Source of the DNA: Haliscomenobacter sp033763495
Lineage (GTDB): Bacteria > Bacteroidota > Bacteroidia > Chitinophagales > Saprospiraceae
NCBI RefSeq assembly: GCF_033763495.1
Contig: NZ_JANRKL010000233.1
Location: 100,657-164,656 of the forward strand
DNA: 64,000 bases
Reading direction: 5' to 3'
The position numbers were made by a program, and so were the translations under genes. The notes under the pieces were generated by a model. The model worked only from the letters and a program-made list of their open reading frames with translations, searched no databases and was not told the origin of the DNA. Within the stretch, counting starts at the first letter, position 1, and the number at the start of each line of letters is the position of its first letter. Below are positions 9,200 through 17,999 of the stretch, piece by piece.

Positions 9200-10237
9200 A
9201 TGAAAGGAAACGTACCCTCTCAAAAAAAACAGGTCTACCCCATTCAGGAACACTTACTGGAGTATTTAAACAAATACAATCGTGCGACCAACCTGCCGCT
9301 ACAATACAGTGACTTGTTGCGTTACAATACTGCAATACCCTTAATTGATCAGGAGGGCAACGACACCCTTTGGGAAACAGTGTATTACCCCGAGTATGAT
9401 CAAAAGGAAATTTTCCAGGCTCTGAAGTACATCTATTCGCTACTCAAGGTGGATGGCAATGTGGAGCTTTTGGACCACCTGACCATCGCCAGGATCGACT
9501 ACTGCAATTTTGGCAACTCCAAACCTTTTCGCATCCGCATCATCAACCGGATCAACGACAACTACGATCACTTTTATGTCAAAAAAGCGGATGCTTCAAG
9601 GGTTTATGGGCTGGAACTAGAGGACTTGCTTTCGCCCAATACCATGATTTATATGGTGAGCGGCAGTACCTTGATTGAGGAGCACATTGCCGGCGTACCA
9701 GGTGATGATTTTATGAAACGCCATTTGAATGAATCCGTTTTTAACAAGACCCGAATCGCCAAGGAGTTTGTCAAATTCAATGAACGTTGTTTTGCCCGGC
9801 TTTTGGGAGACATGCGCTCCTACAACTACGTGGTAGACATCACTCCAGATATTGAAGGCAACCAATATCGTATGCGTGCCATCGATTTTGACCAGCAGTC
9901 TTATGAGGGGCGTAAAAGTTTTTATCTCCCCCAATATTTTAAGGAAAACAACCCAATTATTTTTTTGGGCATCAACAACATGGCACCTGAATCTGTTTTA
10001 CAGTATCAATTGGAAGAACGGAGTTTGATGGCCGTGCGTATGAAGACACAGCCCAATCGAACCGCACTTTTTTTCCAAACCATGATGGCCGACGACATCG
10101 CTCCTTCTGAAAAAATCCAACAACTTCGGGAGGAACTGATTTACCACCACAAGAATGACATTTTTGACAAGTGTTTTACGATGGGACAAATAGTGGTAAG
10201 CAATATCAATTTGTTGACGCAGAAATACCATCGGTAG
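9200..10237 (+). CDS. Unrecognised protein coupled to acsA, possibly kinase-like fold
   Basis: A 345-residue soluble protein with no signal peptide or membrane segment, starting 8 bp after acsA and so almost certainly co-transcribed. I do not recognise a named family. Spacing of charged motifs recalls a degenerate small-molecule or protein kinase: a lysine in HFYVKKAD (residues 124-131), an acidic hinge-like LIEEHIAG (158-165), GDMRSYNYVVD (203-213) where a catalytic loop would sit, and RAIDFDQQSYEG (226-237) resembling a metal-binding DFG-type strand. No glycine-rich loop is evident. This reading is inference. What is firm is the tight pairing with acetyl-CoA synthetase and good coding character throughout. 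Confidence 0.8.
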   Translation: MKGNVPSQKKQVYPIQEHLLEYLNKYNRATNLPLQYSDLLRYNTAIPLIDQEGNDTLWETVYYPEYDQKEIFQALKYIYSLLKVDGNVELLDHLTIARIDYCNFGNSKPFRIRIINRINDNYDHFYVKKADASRVYGLELEDLLSPNTMIYMVSGSTLIEEHIAGVPGDDFMKRHLNESVFNKTRIAKEFVKFNERCFARLLGDMRSYNYVVDITPDIEGNQYRMRAIDFDQQSYEGRKSFYLPQYFKENNPIIFLGINNMAPESVLQYQLEERSLMAVRMKTQPNRTALFFQTMMADDIAPSEKIQQLREELIYHHKNDIFDKCFTMGQIVVSNINLLTQKYHR

Positions 10238-10441
10238 AAAAAAAAAGGCCTCCCCCGAATGCGGAAAGAGGCTATCCCAAAAACCGATTATACGTTATTG
10301 TGGTTGTGCTAGCGTGCTGAATCTGACCTCAAAAACCTCGATGAAATCGTCAAACCCTGGTCAAATCTTAACGCTGAGGTAAAATTAATCAAAGTTTTTG
10401 TTATATAAAAAAAATATTTCTCTTTTGGCTAAAGTTGCACT

Positions 10442-11539
10442 ATGATTTACGGATCGGAGGTTTTGCCAAGGTTAACGGCTATAGAAGAGCAAAGATATGC
10501 CCGACACTTGGCCCTACCTGATTTTGATGTGCTTGCCCAGCAAAAACTGAAGGCAGCAAAAGTGTTGGTGGTGGGCGCGGGTGGCTTGGGCTCCCCTCTC
10601 CTACTCTACCTGGCTGCAGCGGGTGTGGGCAAGATCGGTATTGTTGATTTTGACACCGTTGACCTAAGTAATTTACAACGCCAGATTCTTTATACACCTG
10701 AAGATTTGGGAAAATCCAAAGCACATACGGCAGCGCAACGCGTTCAGGCTTTGAATCCTCATGTTGATGTTCAAGTTTACGACAAGGCTTTAAATGCAGA
10801 CAATGCTTTGGCTATCATCGCTGAATACGACCTAGTAGCTGATGGAACCGATAATTTCCCAACCCGTTACCTCGTCAATGACGCCTGTGTGCTGGCAGGT
10901 AAGACCAACGTATACGCCTCTATTTTTCGCTACGAAGGGCAGGTTTCGGTTTTTAATTTTCCTTTGCCCGATGGCCAACGTGGACTCAATTACCGAAATC
11001 TTTACCCTGAACCACCCCCTCCAGGCACAGTACCCTCTTGTGCAGAGGGGGGAGTACTGGGTGTACTCCCAGGAATAATAGGGAGCATCCAGGCCAATGA
11101 GGTCATCAAAATCATCACTGGTATCGGCGAACCTCTGGTGGGGAAATTGTTTTTGTTTGATGCTGCCAGTATGAGTTCCCGTTCCATCAAATTGATGTCT
11201 AAGGAGCCTTATCCTATTGACGCACTTCGCGAAACGAGTTATTACTGCACCCCTTCTCAGTTGGAAGTCCCAACTATTGCCCTGGAAGAGTTGGAGCAAT
11301 GGCGAGTTCAAGGGCGTAGCTTTCAACTCATCGATGTACGTCAGCCTGAGGAGTACGCCCGCCACAACCTGGGCGGACTACTGATCCCGCTAGGCGAGTT
11401 GATGGCCAATCTCGATAAAATTGAACGGCAGCACCCCGTAGTCATCCATTGCCAAAGTGGAGTGCGAAGCAAGGAGGCAATCCTGCTCCTTCAACGGCAA
11501 ATGGGTTGGCAACACCTCTACAATTTGGCGATGAACTGA
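10442..11539 (+). CDS. ThiF/MoeB-family adenylyltransferase with C-terminal rhodanese domain
   Basis: E1-like enzyme that adenylates the C-terminus of a ubiquitin-like sulfur carrier, for molybdopterin, thiamine or another sulfur pathway. Residues 15-260 form the ThiF domain: RYARHLALPDF, nucleotide-binding VVGAGGLGSPLL, DFDTVDLSNLQRQ, DGTDNFPTRYLVND and the SCAEGGVLGVLPGI segment with the conserved cysteine. Residues 275-365 are a rhodanese domain with active site HCQSGVRSKEA. Two points are odd. The CxxC pair that binds zinc in MoeB is not seen: the position reads GLNYRNLYPEPPPPG. The rhodanese domain also stops abruptly after HLYNLAMN, lacking the usual GG-x-AW tail. No carrier-protein gene is adjacent, so the pathway cannot be assigned. 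Confidence 0.88.
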   Translation: MIYGSEVLPRLTAIEEQRYARHLALPDFDVLAQQKLKAAKVLVVGAGGLGSPLLLYLAAAGVGKIGIVDFDTVDLSNLQRQILYTPEDLGKSKAHTAAQRVQALNPHVDVQVYDKALNADNALAIIAEYDLVADGTDNFPTRYLVNDACVLAGKTNVYASIFRYEGQVSVFNFPLPDGQRGLNYRNLYPEPPPPGTVPSCAEGGVLGVLPGIIGSIQANEVIKIITGIGEPLVGKLFLFDAASMSSRSIKLMSKEPYPIDALRETSYYCTPSQLEVPTIALEELEQWRVQGRSFQLIDVRQPEEYARHNLGGLLIPLGELMANLDKIERQHPVVIHCQSGVRSKEAILLLQRQMGWQHLYNLAMN

Positions 11540-11572
11540 TGCGAGCACATTAAGAAATTAACCCATCATGAC

Positions 11573-11596
11573 ATTAGCAGATTAGCCTATTAGCAC
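11573..11596. repeat. Three tandem octamers ATTAGCnn
   Basis: ATTAGCAG, ATTAGCCT and ATTAGCAC stand head to tail in the 85-bp gap between two co-directional genes. There is no inverted arm, unlike the other short-repeat elements of this window. Confidence 0.6.
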
Positions 11597-11624
11597 ACTA
11601 TCTTTAGCCCATCAAAACCAACTT

Positions 11625-12518
11625 ATGATCAATATCCTCGACCTTCAATTTTTGGGCGCTTCGGAAGCAATTGCTGCTTTTTTGATTGAAACCGACAGTG
11701 GTCCAATTTTGATCGAAACTGGTCCCTACTCTACCTTTCCAGCCTTGGAAGCAGGTTTGGCAAAACATGGTTATAGGCCTGCCGATATAAAACACGTTTT
11801 TATTACCCATATCCATTTTGATCATGCTGGTGCCGCCTGGGCATTTGCGCAGCATGGTGCCACCATCTATTTGCACCCTTTCGGCGAGAGGCACATGAAT
11901 AACCCAGAAAAACTGCTTAATTCGGCCCGGAGGATTTATTTGGACCAAATGGACGTATTGTGGGGAGAAATGAAACCCATTCCGCAGGCCCAATTGCGCG
12001 TAGTGGCCCACGGCGAAACCATTTATCTGGACGGGCTAAGCCTTAAAGCCTGGCATACTCCTGGTCACGCAGTGCACCACCTGGTTTGGCAAATCGGAGA
12101 TAAAATCTTCACCGGAGACGTGGCAGGTGTAAAAATTGGAACGGGATCAGTGGTTCCACCATGCCCTCCACCGGACATCAACGTTGAAGATTGGTTACAG
12201 TCCATTCGATTGTTATCCAGTTTGAAGCCAACCGAATTGTACCTTACCCATTTTGGATCGGTCCGGGCGGATATCCCCAATCATTTGCTGGATCTGGAAA
12301 GGCGTTTATTGGATTGGGCCAATTGGATCAAACCCTATTTTGAGGATCAAACTCCTCCTGAAACGATTATACCCATTTTTGAGCAATACGTTCAGGAACA
12401 ATTGATCGAAGGTGGCGCTACCCCGGTTGATCTGGAAAAATATGCAGCAGCTAACCCTGCACACATGAGTGTAGCGGGTTTGCTGCGGTATTGGGCCAAG
12501 AAGACAGAACAGGGGTAA
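11625..12518 (+). CDS. Metallo-beta-lactamase-fold hydrolase
   Basis: A 297-residue cytoplasmic MBL-fold protein. The metal-binding motif THIHFDHAG is at about residues 62-70. Further ligands are the histidine in WHTPGHAVHH, the aspartate in KIFTGDVAG and the histidine in LYLTHFGS. The C-terminal about 90 residues are helical, as in the glyoxalase II-like and quinolone-response branches. The substrate cannot be told from sequence. It is preceded by the ThiF-rhodanese gene with an 85-bp gap containing short direct repeats, and its stop lies 5 bp from the stop of the convergent GMC oxidoreductase. Confidence 0.88.
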   Translation: MINILDLQFLGASEAIAAFLIETDSGPILIETGPYSTFPALEAGLAKHGYRPADIKHVFITHIHFDHAGAAWAFAQHGATIYLHPFGERHMNNPEKLLNSARRIYLDQMDVLWGEMKPIPQAQLRVVAHGETIYLDGLSLKAWHTPGHAVHHLVWQIGDKIFTGDVAGVKIGTGSVVPPCPPPDINVEDWLQSIRLLSSLKPTELYLTHFGSVRADIPNHLLDLERRLLDWANWIKPYFEDQTPPETIIPIFEQYVQEQLIEGGATPVDLEKYAAANPAHMSVAGLLRYWAKKTEQG

Positions 12519-12523
12519 GGCAA

Positions 12524-14128
12524 TTAATTCCCCAAAATCAAATCCGCTGCCTTTTCTGCAATCATAATAACCGGGGCGTTCGTATTGCCGGAAACAATGG
12601 TGGGCATGATTGAAGCATCTGCTATCCGTAGCCCCTCAATACCTTGTACCCTGAGTTCTTCATCTACCACTGCCATCTCGTCGGAACCCATTTTGCAGGT
12701 TCCAACGGGGTGGTACACCGTTTCTACCCTCCGCCTGATGTGCTCGATGATGGCCTCTTCTGATGCGCCTTTGGCTGGTGGCGTCACACTTGATTTGGTA
12801 ATTGCCTTCAAAGCTGCTTGATCCATCAACTCCAATGCCAGTTTGATACCTCCTACCAATATTTTCAGGTCATGTTCTTCGCTCAGGAAATTGGGTTGAA
12901 TCAAAGGAGCTGCATTAGGATCTACTGAACGCAACCCCAGATAACCCCGGCTTTTGGGCTTTAGCAAAGTCGGTAAAATACTAAAACCATCCACCGTTGG
13001 CAGGGTCTTCCAGTTGTGCAAATCAGTGTTGTAATCAGCCTGAATGGGAGCAAAATGCAACTGCAAATCCGGCCGATCATTTTCTTTAAAAACTTTCGTA
13101 AAAGCAACCGCCTCCAAGGGGCCAATGGTCATCGGGCCAGACTTGGAAATGAGGTATTGCAACAAATATTGCAACTGGTTTAAAGGCTTTAGTGCATGGT
13201 TGATGCCTTTGGTATGGGTGATGGCTGACGCATTGACAAACAAGTGGTCTTGCAGGTTTTGGCCTACTCCTGGCAATATCTTTTTGCTATCGATTCTCCA
13301 CTTTTTCAATTCTTCTGCAGGCCCAATACCCGAAAGCAGCAACAATTGGGGGCTTTGGAAAGCGCCAGCACACAAAATAACCTCCCGACTTGCTTTGGCC
13401 GTCTGAAGGGTCTTACCAGCTTGCAAAAACTCCACCCCTACTGCACGGTCTTTTTCGATCAACAAGCGCTGTGTTTGAGCTTGGGTAATCACTTTCAAGT
13501 TTGGCCGGGACAAAACTGGTTTTAAAAAAGCCGTAGCCGTGCTGTGCCTTTTTTGATTTTTGATGCTAAATTGAAAATATCCAGTCCCTTCCTGTTCAGC
13601 ACCATTTACATCGTGATTTTCAGGTATACCCAAAACTTTACAGGAAGCTACAAATGCTTCAGCTGCTGCCGAGCGGTACTTTTGGTTGTAAGTTATATTG
13701 AGTAAGCCACCCTGACCATGGTATTTGGGGTCCAATTGACCCAGTTGTTCATTGTGTTCGGAACGTTTGAAGTAGGGCAATACCTGATCAAAGGACCAGG
13801 AGGGGTTGCCCAATTTGGCCCAATCGTTGTAATCTTCGTGGTTTCCACGAATGTAGGCCATGGCATTGGTCGAACTACACCCCCCTAGGGTTTTGCCTCT
13901 GGGCAAGTATACACGGCGATCATAAAGCTGCGCCTGAGGTTCGGTTTCAAAACCCCAATCCACTTCTGAACGGTGCAATTTGGCGTAACCTGCCGGGATG
14001 TGGATTTCCAGTTTGCGATCCGGCCCACCCGCTTCAAGCAGTAAAACCTGATTGCCAGGATTGGATGAGAGGCGATTGGCCAATACGCAGCCCGCCGAAC
14101 CCGCTCCGATGATGATGTAGTCGAACAT
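12524..14128 (-). CDS. GMC-family FAD oxidoreductase (choline dehydrogenase-like)
   Basis: A 534-residue flavoprotein alcohol dehydrogenase. The N-terminal dinucleotide fold is FDYIIIGAGSAGCVLANRL, followed by the GMC signature 1 PRGKTLGGCSSTNAMAYIRG and signature 2 GAFQSPQLLLLSGIG. The C-terminal active-site segment is VYHPVGTCKMGSD, with the catalytic His, and ends RIADASIMPTIVSGNTNAPVIMIAEKAADLI. This is the usual length for choline or aryl-alcohol dehydrogenase-like enzymes; no signal peptide is seen. The real substrate is unknown. It is convergent with the MBL hydrolase, and the sirtuin gene lies 24 bp upstream on the same strand. Confidence 0.93.
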   Translation of the reverse strand: MFDYIIIGAGSAGCVLANRLSSNPGNQVLLLEAGGPDRKLEIHIPAGYAKLHRSEVDWGFETEPQAQLYDRRVYLPRGKTLGGCSSTNAMAYIRGNHEDYNDWAKLGNPSWSFDQVLPYFKRSEHNEQLGQLDPKYHGQGGLLNITYNQKYRSAAAEAFVASCKVLGIPENHDVNGAEQEGTGYFQFSIKNQKRHSTATAFLKPVLSRPNLKVITQAQTQRLLIEKDRAVGVEFLQAGKTLQTAKASREVILCAGAFQSPQLLLLSGIGPAEELKKWRIDSKKILPGVGQNLQDHLFVNASAITHTKGINHALKPLNQLQYLLQYLISKSGPMTIGPLEAVAFTKVFKENDRPDLQLHFAPIQADYNTDLHNWKTLPTVDGFSILPTLLKPKSRGYLGLRSVDPNAAPLIQPNFLSEEHDLKILVGGIKLALELMDQAALKAITKSSVTPPAKGASEEAIIEHIRRRVETVYHPVGTCKMGSDEMAVVDEELRVQGIEGLRIADASIMPTIVSGNTNAPVIMIAEKAADLILGN

Positions 14129-14152
14129 ATGATCAAATATTAAAGAGCATGT

Positions 14153-14842
14153 TTAAGCCAGGAGTTGATCCACCAGCTTACGAACCCCAGTGGTAGCTTT
14201 TTCAGCAATAATTTTCACCTCGGGATAATGCCGAGTATCTAAACTGGGTTTTGGATCCACGTAATATATTGGTGCTCGGCTTGGTGCATAATCCACCAAA
14301 CCAGCCGCCGGATACACTTGCATGGAAGTGCCAATTATGATCAAATGGTCACAATCACCAACCAGCCGTGCACCTTCCGTAATTTTGGGCACCATCTCAC
14401 CAAACCAGACGATATGTGGCCGCAGTTGTGTCCCTTTTTCACAAAGGTCTCCCTGATTGAGATCGTCCTCCCAATGGTAAATCAGGTGCTCATACTCTGA
14501 ACTGCGTACTTTGCGCAGTTCTCCATGCAAGTGAACGATGGAACTACTGCCCGCTCTTTCGTGCAGGTCGTCCACATTTTGGGTCACAATGTGCACCTCG
14601 TATTTTTTTTCCAACTCAACCAATGCGTAGTGAGCCAGATTGGGCTCTACCGTTTTGAGCTGCTGGCGGCGTTGGTTGTAAAAATTAAGCACCAGGCTGG
14701 GATTTTTCCGCCAACCTTCAATGGAAGCCACTTCCATGATGTCGTGCTGCTCCCAAAGTCCGTTGGCGTCGCGAAAAGTACTGATGCCACTTTCGGCACT
14801 CATTCCTGCGCCAGAGAGTACCACAATTTTTTCCTTTCTCAT
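14153..14842 (-). CDS. cobB: Sir2-family NAD-dependent protein deacylase
   Basis: Removes acyl groups from lysines using NAD+. The start at 14842 (MRKEKIVVLSGAGMSAESGIS) gives 229 residues, typical for bacterial CobB; an in-frame upstream start at 14887 would add residues that do not look conserved. Motifs seen: GAGMSAESGISTFRD, TQNVDDLHERAG, catalytic HLHGEL, and the NAD-binding GTSMQVYPAA near the end. The zinc-binding cysteines common in other sirtuins are largely missing: the segment after HGEL has only one cysteine, in DLCEKG, as in some CobB relatives. A plausible target is the acetyl-CoA synthetase of this window. It is divergent from the patatin gene. Confidence 0.9.
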   Translation of the reverse strand: MRKEKIVVLSGAGMSAESGISTFRDANGLWEQHDIMEVASIEGWRKNPSLVLNFYNQRRQQLKTVEPNLAHYALVELEKKYEVHIVTQNVDDLHERAGSSSIVHLHGELRKVRSSEYEHLIYHWEDDLNQGDLCEKGTQLRPHIVWFGEMVPKITEGARLVGDCDHLIIIGTSMQVYPAAGLVDYAPSRAPIYYVDPKPSLDTRHYPEVKIIAEKATTGVRKLVDQLLA

Positions 14843-14921
14843 GGATAGTTCAGTGAAATTTATGCCAAAATAAGAAAACATTTTCATCTCTTCCTTCCTT
14901 ATAGTGGTAAATGAAACGCCC

Positions 14922-15704
14922 ATGAAGACCAATTTAAACCTAGCCCTTTCCCTATCTGGCGGTGCGGCAAGAGGTGCTTATCAAATCGGAGTTTGGCAAG
15001 CCTTGTACGAAAATGGTTTTCAAAACAATATTAAGGTGGCTACTGGTTCCTCGGTAGGTGCCATCAACGCTGCACTGATCGCTCAGGGCGATTTAACAAA
15101 AGCCCTGGATCTTTGGACCAATAGCCAGCCAGAAGAGGCCTTTGATCAATTGCGCGAAAAACCAGAAGAAGGCTACTTTGGTTTGCTTAAAGATGGCTTC
15201 CTCAATCGGGGGATTCGCATCAATGGCCTTAAAAAAATACTTCGGGAATCACTCAATGAACAGGCGATCCGGAACTCCAACATTGATTTTGGTTTGGTGG
15301 TGTACAACCTGACCCAACGCAGAGGTGAATCCTTTTTCCAGGAAGATATTCCCAAAGAATTGCTGGTAGAATACATCATCGGCAGTGCCAGTTTCCCGGC
15401 TTTTCAATCCCATCAAATAGGTAAAAACAAGTACATCGACGGTGGGCTTTACAAAATCATGCCGGTAGACCTGACTTTTCAGAAGCCCAATATTGACCTC
15501 TTAATTGGCATTGATGTGGCAGAAGCTTCCAAGTTTTTGCCTTTGCTGTGGGGAATGAAACGCAAATACGGGGAGAGACTCCTGTATTTGCGTCCATCCC
15601 AAACCTTGCCCAATCCGGTCAATTTTTCCGCAAAGGCGAGGTCAGTGCAATTGGAAATTGGGTATCAGGACGGGCTAAATTTACTAAAAAAGTTACCTGT
15701 TTAA
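14922..15704 (+). CDS. Patatin-like phospholipase
   Basis: A 260-residue cytoplasmic acyl hydrolase of the patatin/RssA type. The oxyanion-hole segment LALSLSGGAARGAYQIGV is followed by the nucleophile elbow ATGSSVGAINAAL (G-x-S-x-G), and the catalytic aspartate lies in KYIDGGLYKIMP. The start was placed at the ATG at 14922 because it directly precedes the conserved strand; an in-frame GTG at 14904 is the alternative. The substrate is unknown. Its stop codon overlaps the stop of the convergent amino-acid permease within the four bases TTAA at 15701-15704. Confidence 0.9.
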   Translation: MKTNLNLALSLSGGAARGAYQIGVWQALYENGFQNNIKVATGSSVGAINAALIAQGDLTKALDLWTNSQPEEAFDQLREKPEEGYFGLLKDGFLNRGIRINGLKKILRESLNEQAIRNSNIDFGLVVYNLTQRRGESFFQEDIPKELLVEYIIGSASFPAFQSHQIGKNKYIDGGLYKIMPVDLTFQKPNIDLLIGIDVAEASKFLPLLWGMKRKYGERLLYLRPSQTLPNPVNFSAKARSVQLEIGYQDGLNLLKKLPV

Positions 15705-17113
15705 GCCTGGAGTTTTTTATTCCAAAAATAATAAAATGGCAAACCGGTGGCAATCAAAGCCAATCCCAATAATGCTTCACGAGGCTGGTTGATCAAGGTG
15801 TTGCCAATTAAAACCACACAGAAAAAGATGAAGATTATCGGAACAAATGGATATCCCCATACCCGATAAGGCCGATGAGCATCAGGCATTTTACGGCGCA
15901 AAATAAATACACCCATTGTCGTTGCCCCATAAAATAGGAAGGAAGCAAAAATGAGCATGTCTGTCAACTGATCAAAACTACCGGAAAACACCAACCCACA
16001 AGTCCAGATACACTGATAAACCAGGGCTTTGCTGGGCGTTTGATACGTTGGATGGATTTCATCGGCACCTTTAAAAAAGACACCCTCTCCGGCCATGGCA
16101 AAATAAGTGCGGGCGGCCAATAAAATAGTGGTATGTGTAGAGGCCAGAGTGGTCACCAAAATCAAAATTGAAATAAAGTACCCTCCACCTGCGCCCCAAA
16201 AGATTTTGATGGCCTCAACTGCTGCTATGCTATTGGTTGATTTTTTTATTTCAATGAGTTGGTCAACGGGAAGCAATACCAAATAGGTAATATTGGCCAA
16301 TAAATACACCGAAATTACCGTCATAACCCCCCAAAACAAAATAATGGGTAAATTGCGGTTGGGGTTTTGAATTTCTCCACCAATGTACCCAATCGTATTC
16401 CAGCCTTCGTAGGCCCAAAATGCAGCCAGCATAGCCGTAAACATGGCTGAAACCAAGCCTCCCCAACCGGGGCTAACATACCCTGTCGCATTTTGCCCCA
16501 AACGGCTCCAGTCTGCCTGACCACTGCTCAAACCAAATACAACAATGGTCATGATGCCTAATAGCACCAATATTATCAACCATTTGCTAATTTGCCCGCC
16601 AAGTTTTACGCCTCTAATGTTAACGAATGTAAGCAGAACGATTACAACAACCGTGAAGAGTTTTACACTTAGATTGTCAAAAGGATAAAACCAACCTCCG
16701 ATATTGATGTCCGCCCATTGTGGCAATAACTCAGGAATGGGAAAAAGTGAATTGAAGGATTGGGTGAAAACATAAGCAATCGAAGCAATGGCGGCAGTTT
16801 TAATTACAGCAAAATTCGCCCAACCGAATAAAAATGCAAAAAACTTGCCGTATATTGTGCGATAATAGCGGTATTCGCCGCCTGTTCCAGCCAACAGACT
16901 TGCTACTTCTGCGTTGCTAATCGCTCCAGCAAGACTGATCAAACCACCAAGCAACCAACAAATCATAACCAACCAAGGCGACTGAAGCGTTTCGGACATT
17001 GGGGCTACTTTTTTGTACACCCCCGAGCCGATCATCGAACTTATGATCAAGGCTATTGCTGTTGGCAAGGTAATGGCTGCGGCCAGTTGTTTGTTGTTCT
17101 TAGTGTTTGACAT
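15701..17113 (-). CDS. APC-superfamily amino-acid permease
   Basis: An inner-membrane transporter of 470 residues with 12 hydrophobic segments. The first transmembrane helix carries the APC substrate-binding signature IALIISSMIGSGVYKK, and helix 6 contains AFWAYEGWNTIGYIGGEIQNP, both typical of the L-type/basic amino-acid branch. The start at 17113 (MSNTKNNKQL) is preferred over the upstream start at 17179 because the latter adds a hydrophobic stretch foreign to the family. The exact substrate is not predictable. It is convergent with the patatin gene (stops overlap) and divergent from the secreted protein at 17214. Confidence 0.9.
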   Translation of the reverse strand: MSNTKNNKQLAAAITLPTAIALIISSMIGSGVYKKVAPMSETLQSPWLVMICWLLGGLISLAGAISNAEVASLLAGTGGEYRYYRTIYGKFFAFLFGWANFAVIKTAAIASIAYVFTQSFNSLFPIPELLPQWADINIGGWFYPFDNLSVKLFTVVVIVLLTFVNIRGVKLGGQISKWLIILVLLGIMTIVVFGLSSGQADWSRLGQNATGYVSPGWGGLVSAMFTAMLAAFWAYEGWNTIGYIGGEIQNPNRNLPIILFWGVMTVISVYLLANITYLVLLPVDQLIEIKKSTNSIAAVEAIKIFWGAGGGYFISILILVTTLASTHTTILLAARTYFAMAGEGVFFKGADEIHPTYQTPSKALVYQCIWTCGLVFSGSFDQLTDMLIFASFLFYGATTMGVFILRRKMPDAHRPYRVWGYPFVPIIFIFFCVVLIGNTLINQPREALLGLALIATGLPFYYFWNKKLQA

Positions 17114-17213
17114 ACTCGTTACTTGTGAAATATCCTTTACAATTTGTACCAAAAATACTATCCCCAGGCAAAGACGCAAGTTTTATTTTTCCCCGTATCT
17201 TAAAACAATAGAC

Positions 17214-17885
17214 ATGTTAAAAAATGTGAACCAAATCAAAAGGAGTGCAATGTTCCTCCTGAGTTTCTGTACCTGCATAGTCTTTAGCCATGCAAGTCCT
17301 GTGAATTTCACAAATACTGTACTTTCGAGAACCACAACTACCGATCCTGCACACTACGATTTCACGTATGACGATGTTGATTTTATGTTACAACTGATTG
17401 AAAAACACCGCAATCTTAAAGTTTCCAATGCTTCTTTGGACTATGGTGTGATGTTTTTTCCCGAAACCGATCCAAACACCAAGCAATTGCGTTTGGTGGC
17501 CAAAGCCTGTGTGATTTTCCCATATGAGGCTGTGCCGCTGAATATGCCAGGAAATTATTTTCCGGGAAAGTTAGGTGGCGAGACATTCTTCGATGATGAT
17601 TTTTTAAAAACATTCAAAAAAGACCCTGCATTGGCAAATGGGACCCCTCAGGCTTATACATTTACCGTTTTGTATGAAAACCAGGTACAAGTATTACTTT
17701 CAAAAAGTGGGACTATCGGCATTAAAGCTTACCAAGTGAAAGTGGATTATGGCGTTCAAGTGGCCAAGTCTACTACTTCAGTTTTCTACAACCTAAATAT
17801 CATTAACGATGTTCCTGGAATAGGTTTTGGAATAGGAGCAACCTTTATGCTCTCGTTGCCCTGCCCACCATTTTGGCGCATCTAA
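17214..17885 (+). CDS. Secreted protein of unknown function
   Basis: 223 residues. The start at 17214 is chosen because it begins a signal peptide: MLKNVNQIKRSAM, a hydrophobic core, and SHA-S cleavage. The longer open frame upstream runs antisense into the permease gene and is not credible. The mature part has a strand-rich pattern (VDFMLQLIEK, YGVMFFPETDP, VQVLLSKSG, YQVKVDYGVQ) and ends in a hydrophobic tail with two cysteine/proline positions. No family is recognised. It is followed by a clear hairpin terminator, so it is probably monocistronic. Confidence 0.65.
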   Translation: MLKNVNQIKRSAMFLLSFCTCIVFSHASPVNFTNTVLSRTTTTDPAHYDFTYDDVDFMLQLIEKHRNLKVSNASLDYGVMFFPETDPNTKQLRLVAKACVIFPYEAVPLNMPGNYFPGKLGGETFFDDDFLKTFKKDPALANGTPQAYTFTVLYENQVQVLLSKSGTIGIKAYQVKVDYGVQVAKSTTSVFYNLNIINDVPGIGFGIGATFMLSLPCPPFWRI

Positions 17886-17917
17886 ACAGGCATTTCATCG
17901 AAAACATCCTTTAGATA

Positions 17918-17960
17918 GGCGAAAATCAAGGCATTTTTTGCCTGGTTTTCGCCTTCTTTG
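17918..17960 (+). terminator. Hairpin terminator after secreted protein gene
   Basis: GGCGAAAATCAAGGCA (17918-17933) pairs with TGCCTGGTTTTCGCC (17939-17953), with only small mismatches, around a T-rich loop. A T-rich run TTCTTTGTT follows. Confidence 0.75.
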
Positions 17961-17999
17961 TTACCTTGCCCTTAGATTAGAAATACCTATAGGATACTC

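Noticed and set aside
10246..10273. GCCTC...GAGGC hairpin after the acsA-linked gene, considered a terminator
   Set aside because: The stem is only 5 bp with a 15-nt loop, and the A run lies on the wrong side for the plus-strand transcript.
17013..17213. N-terminal extension of the secreted protein
   Set aside because: This part runs antisense to the permease gene; the ATG at 17214 begins a proper signal peptide.
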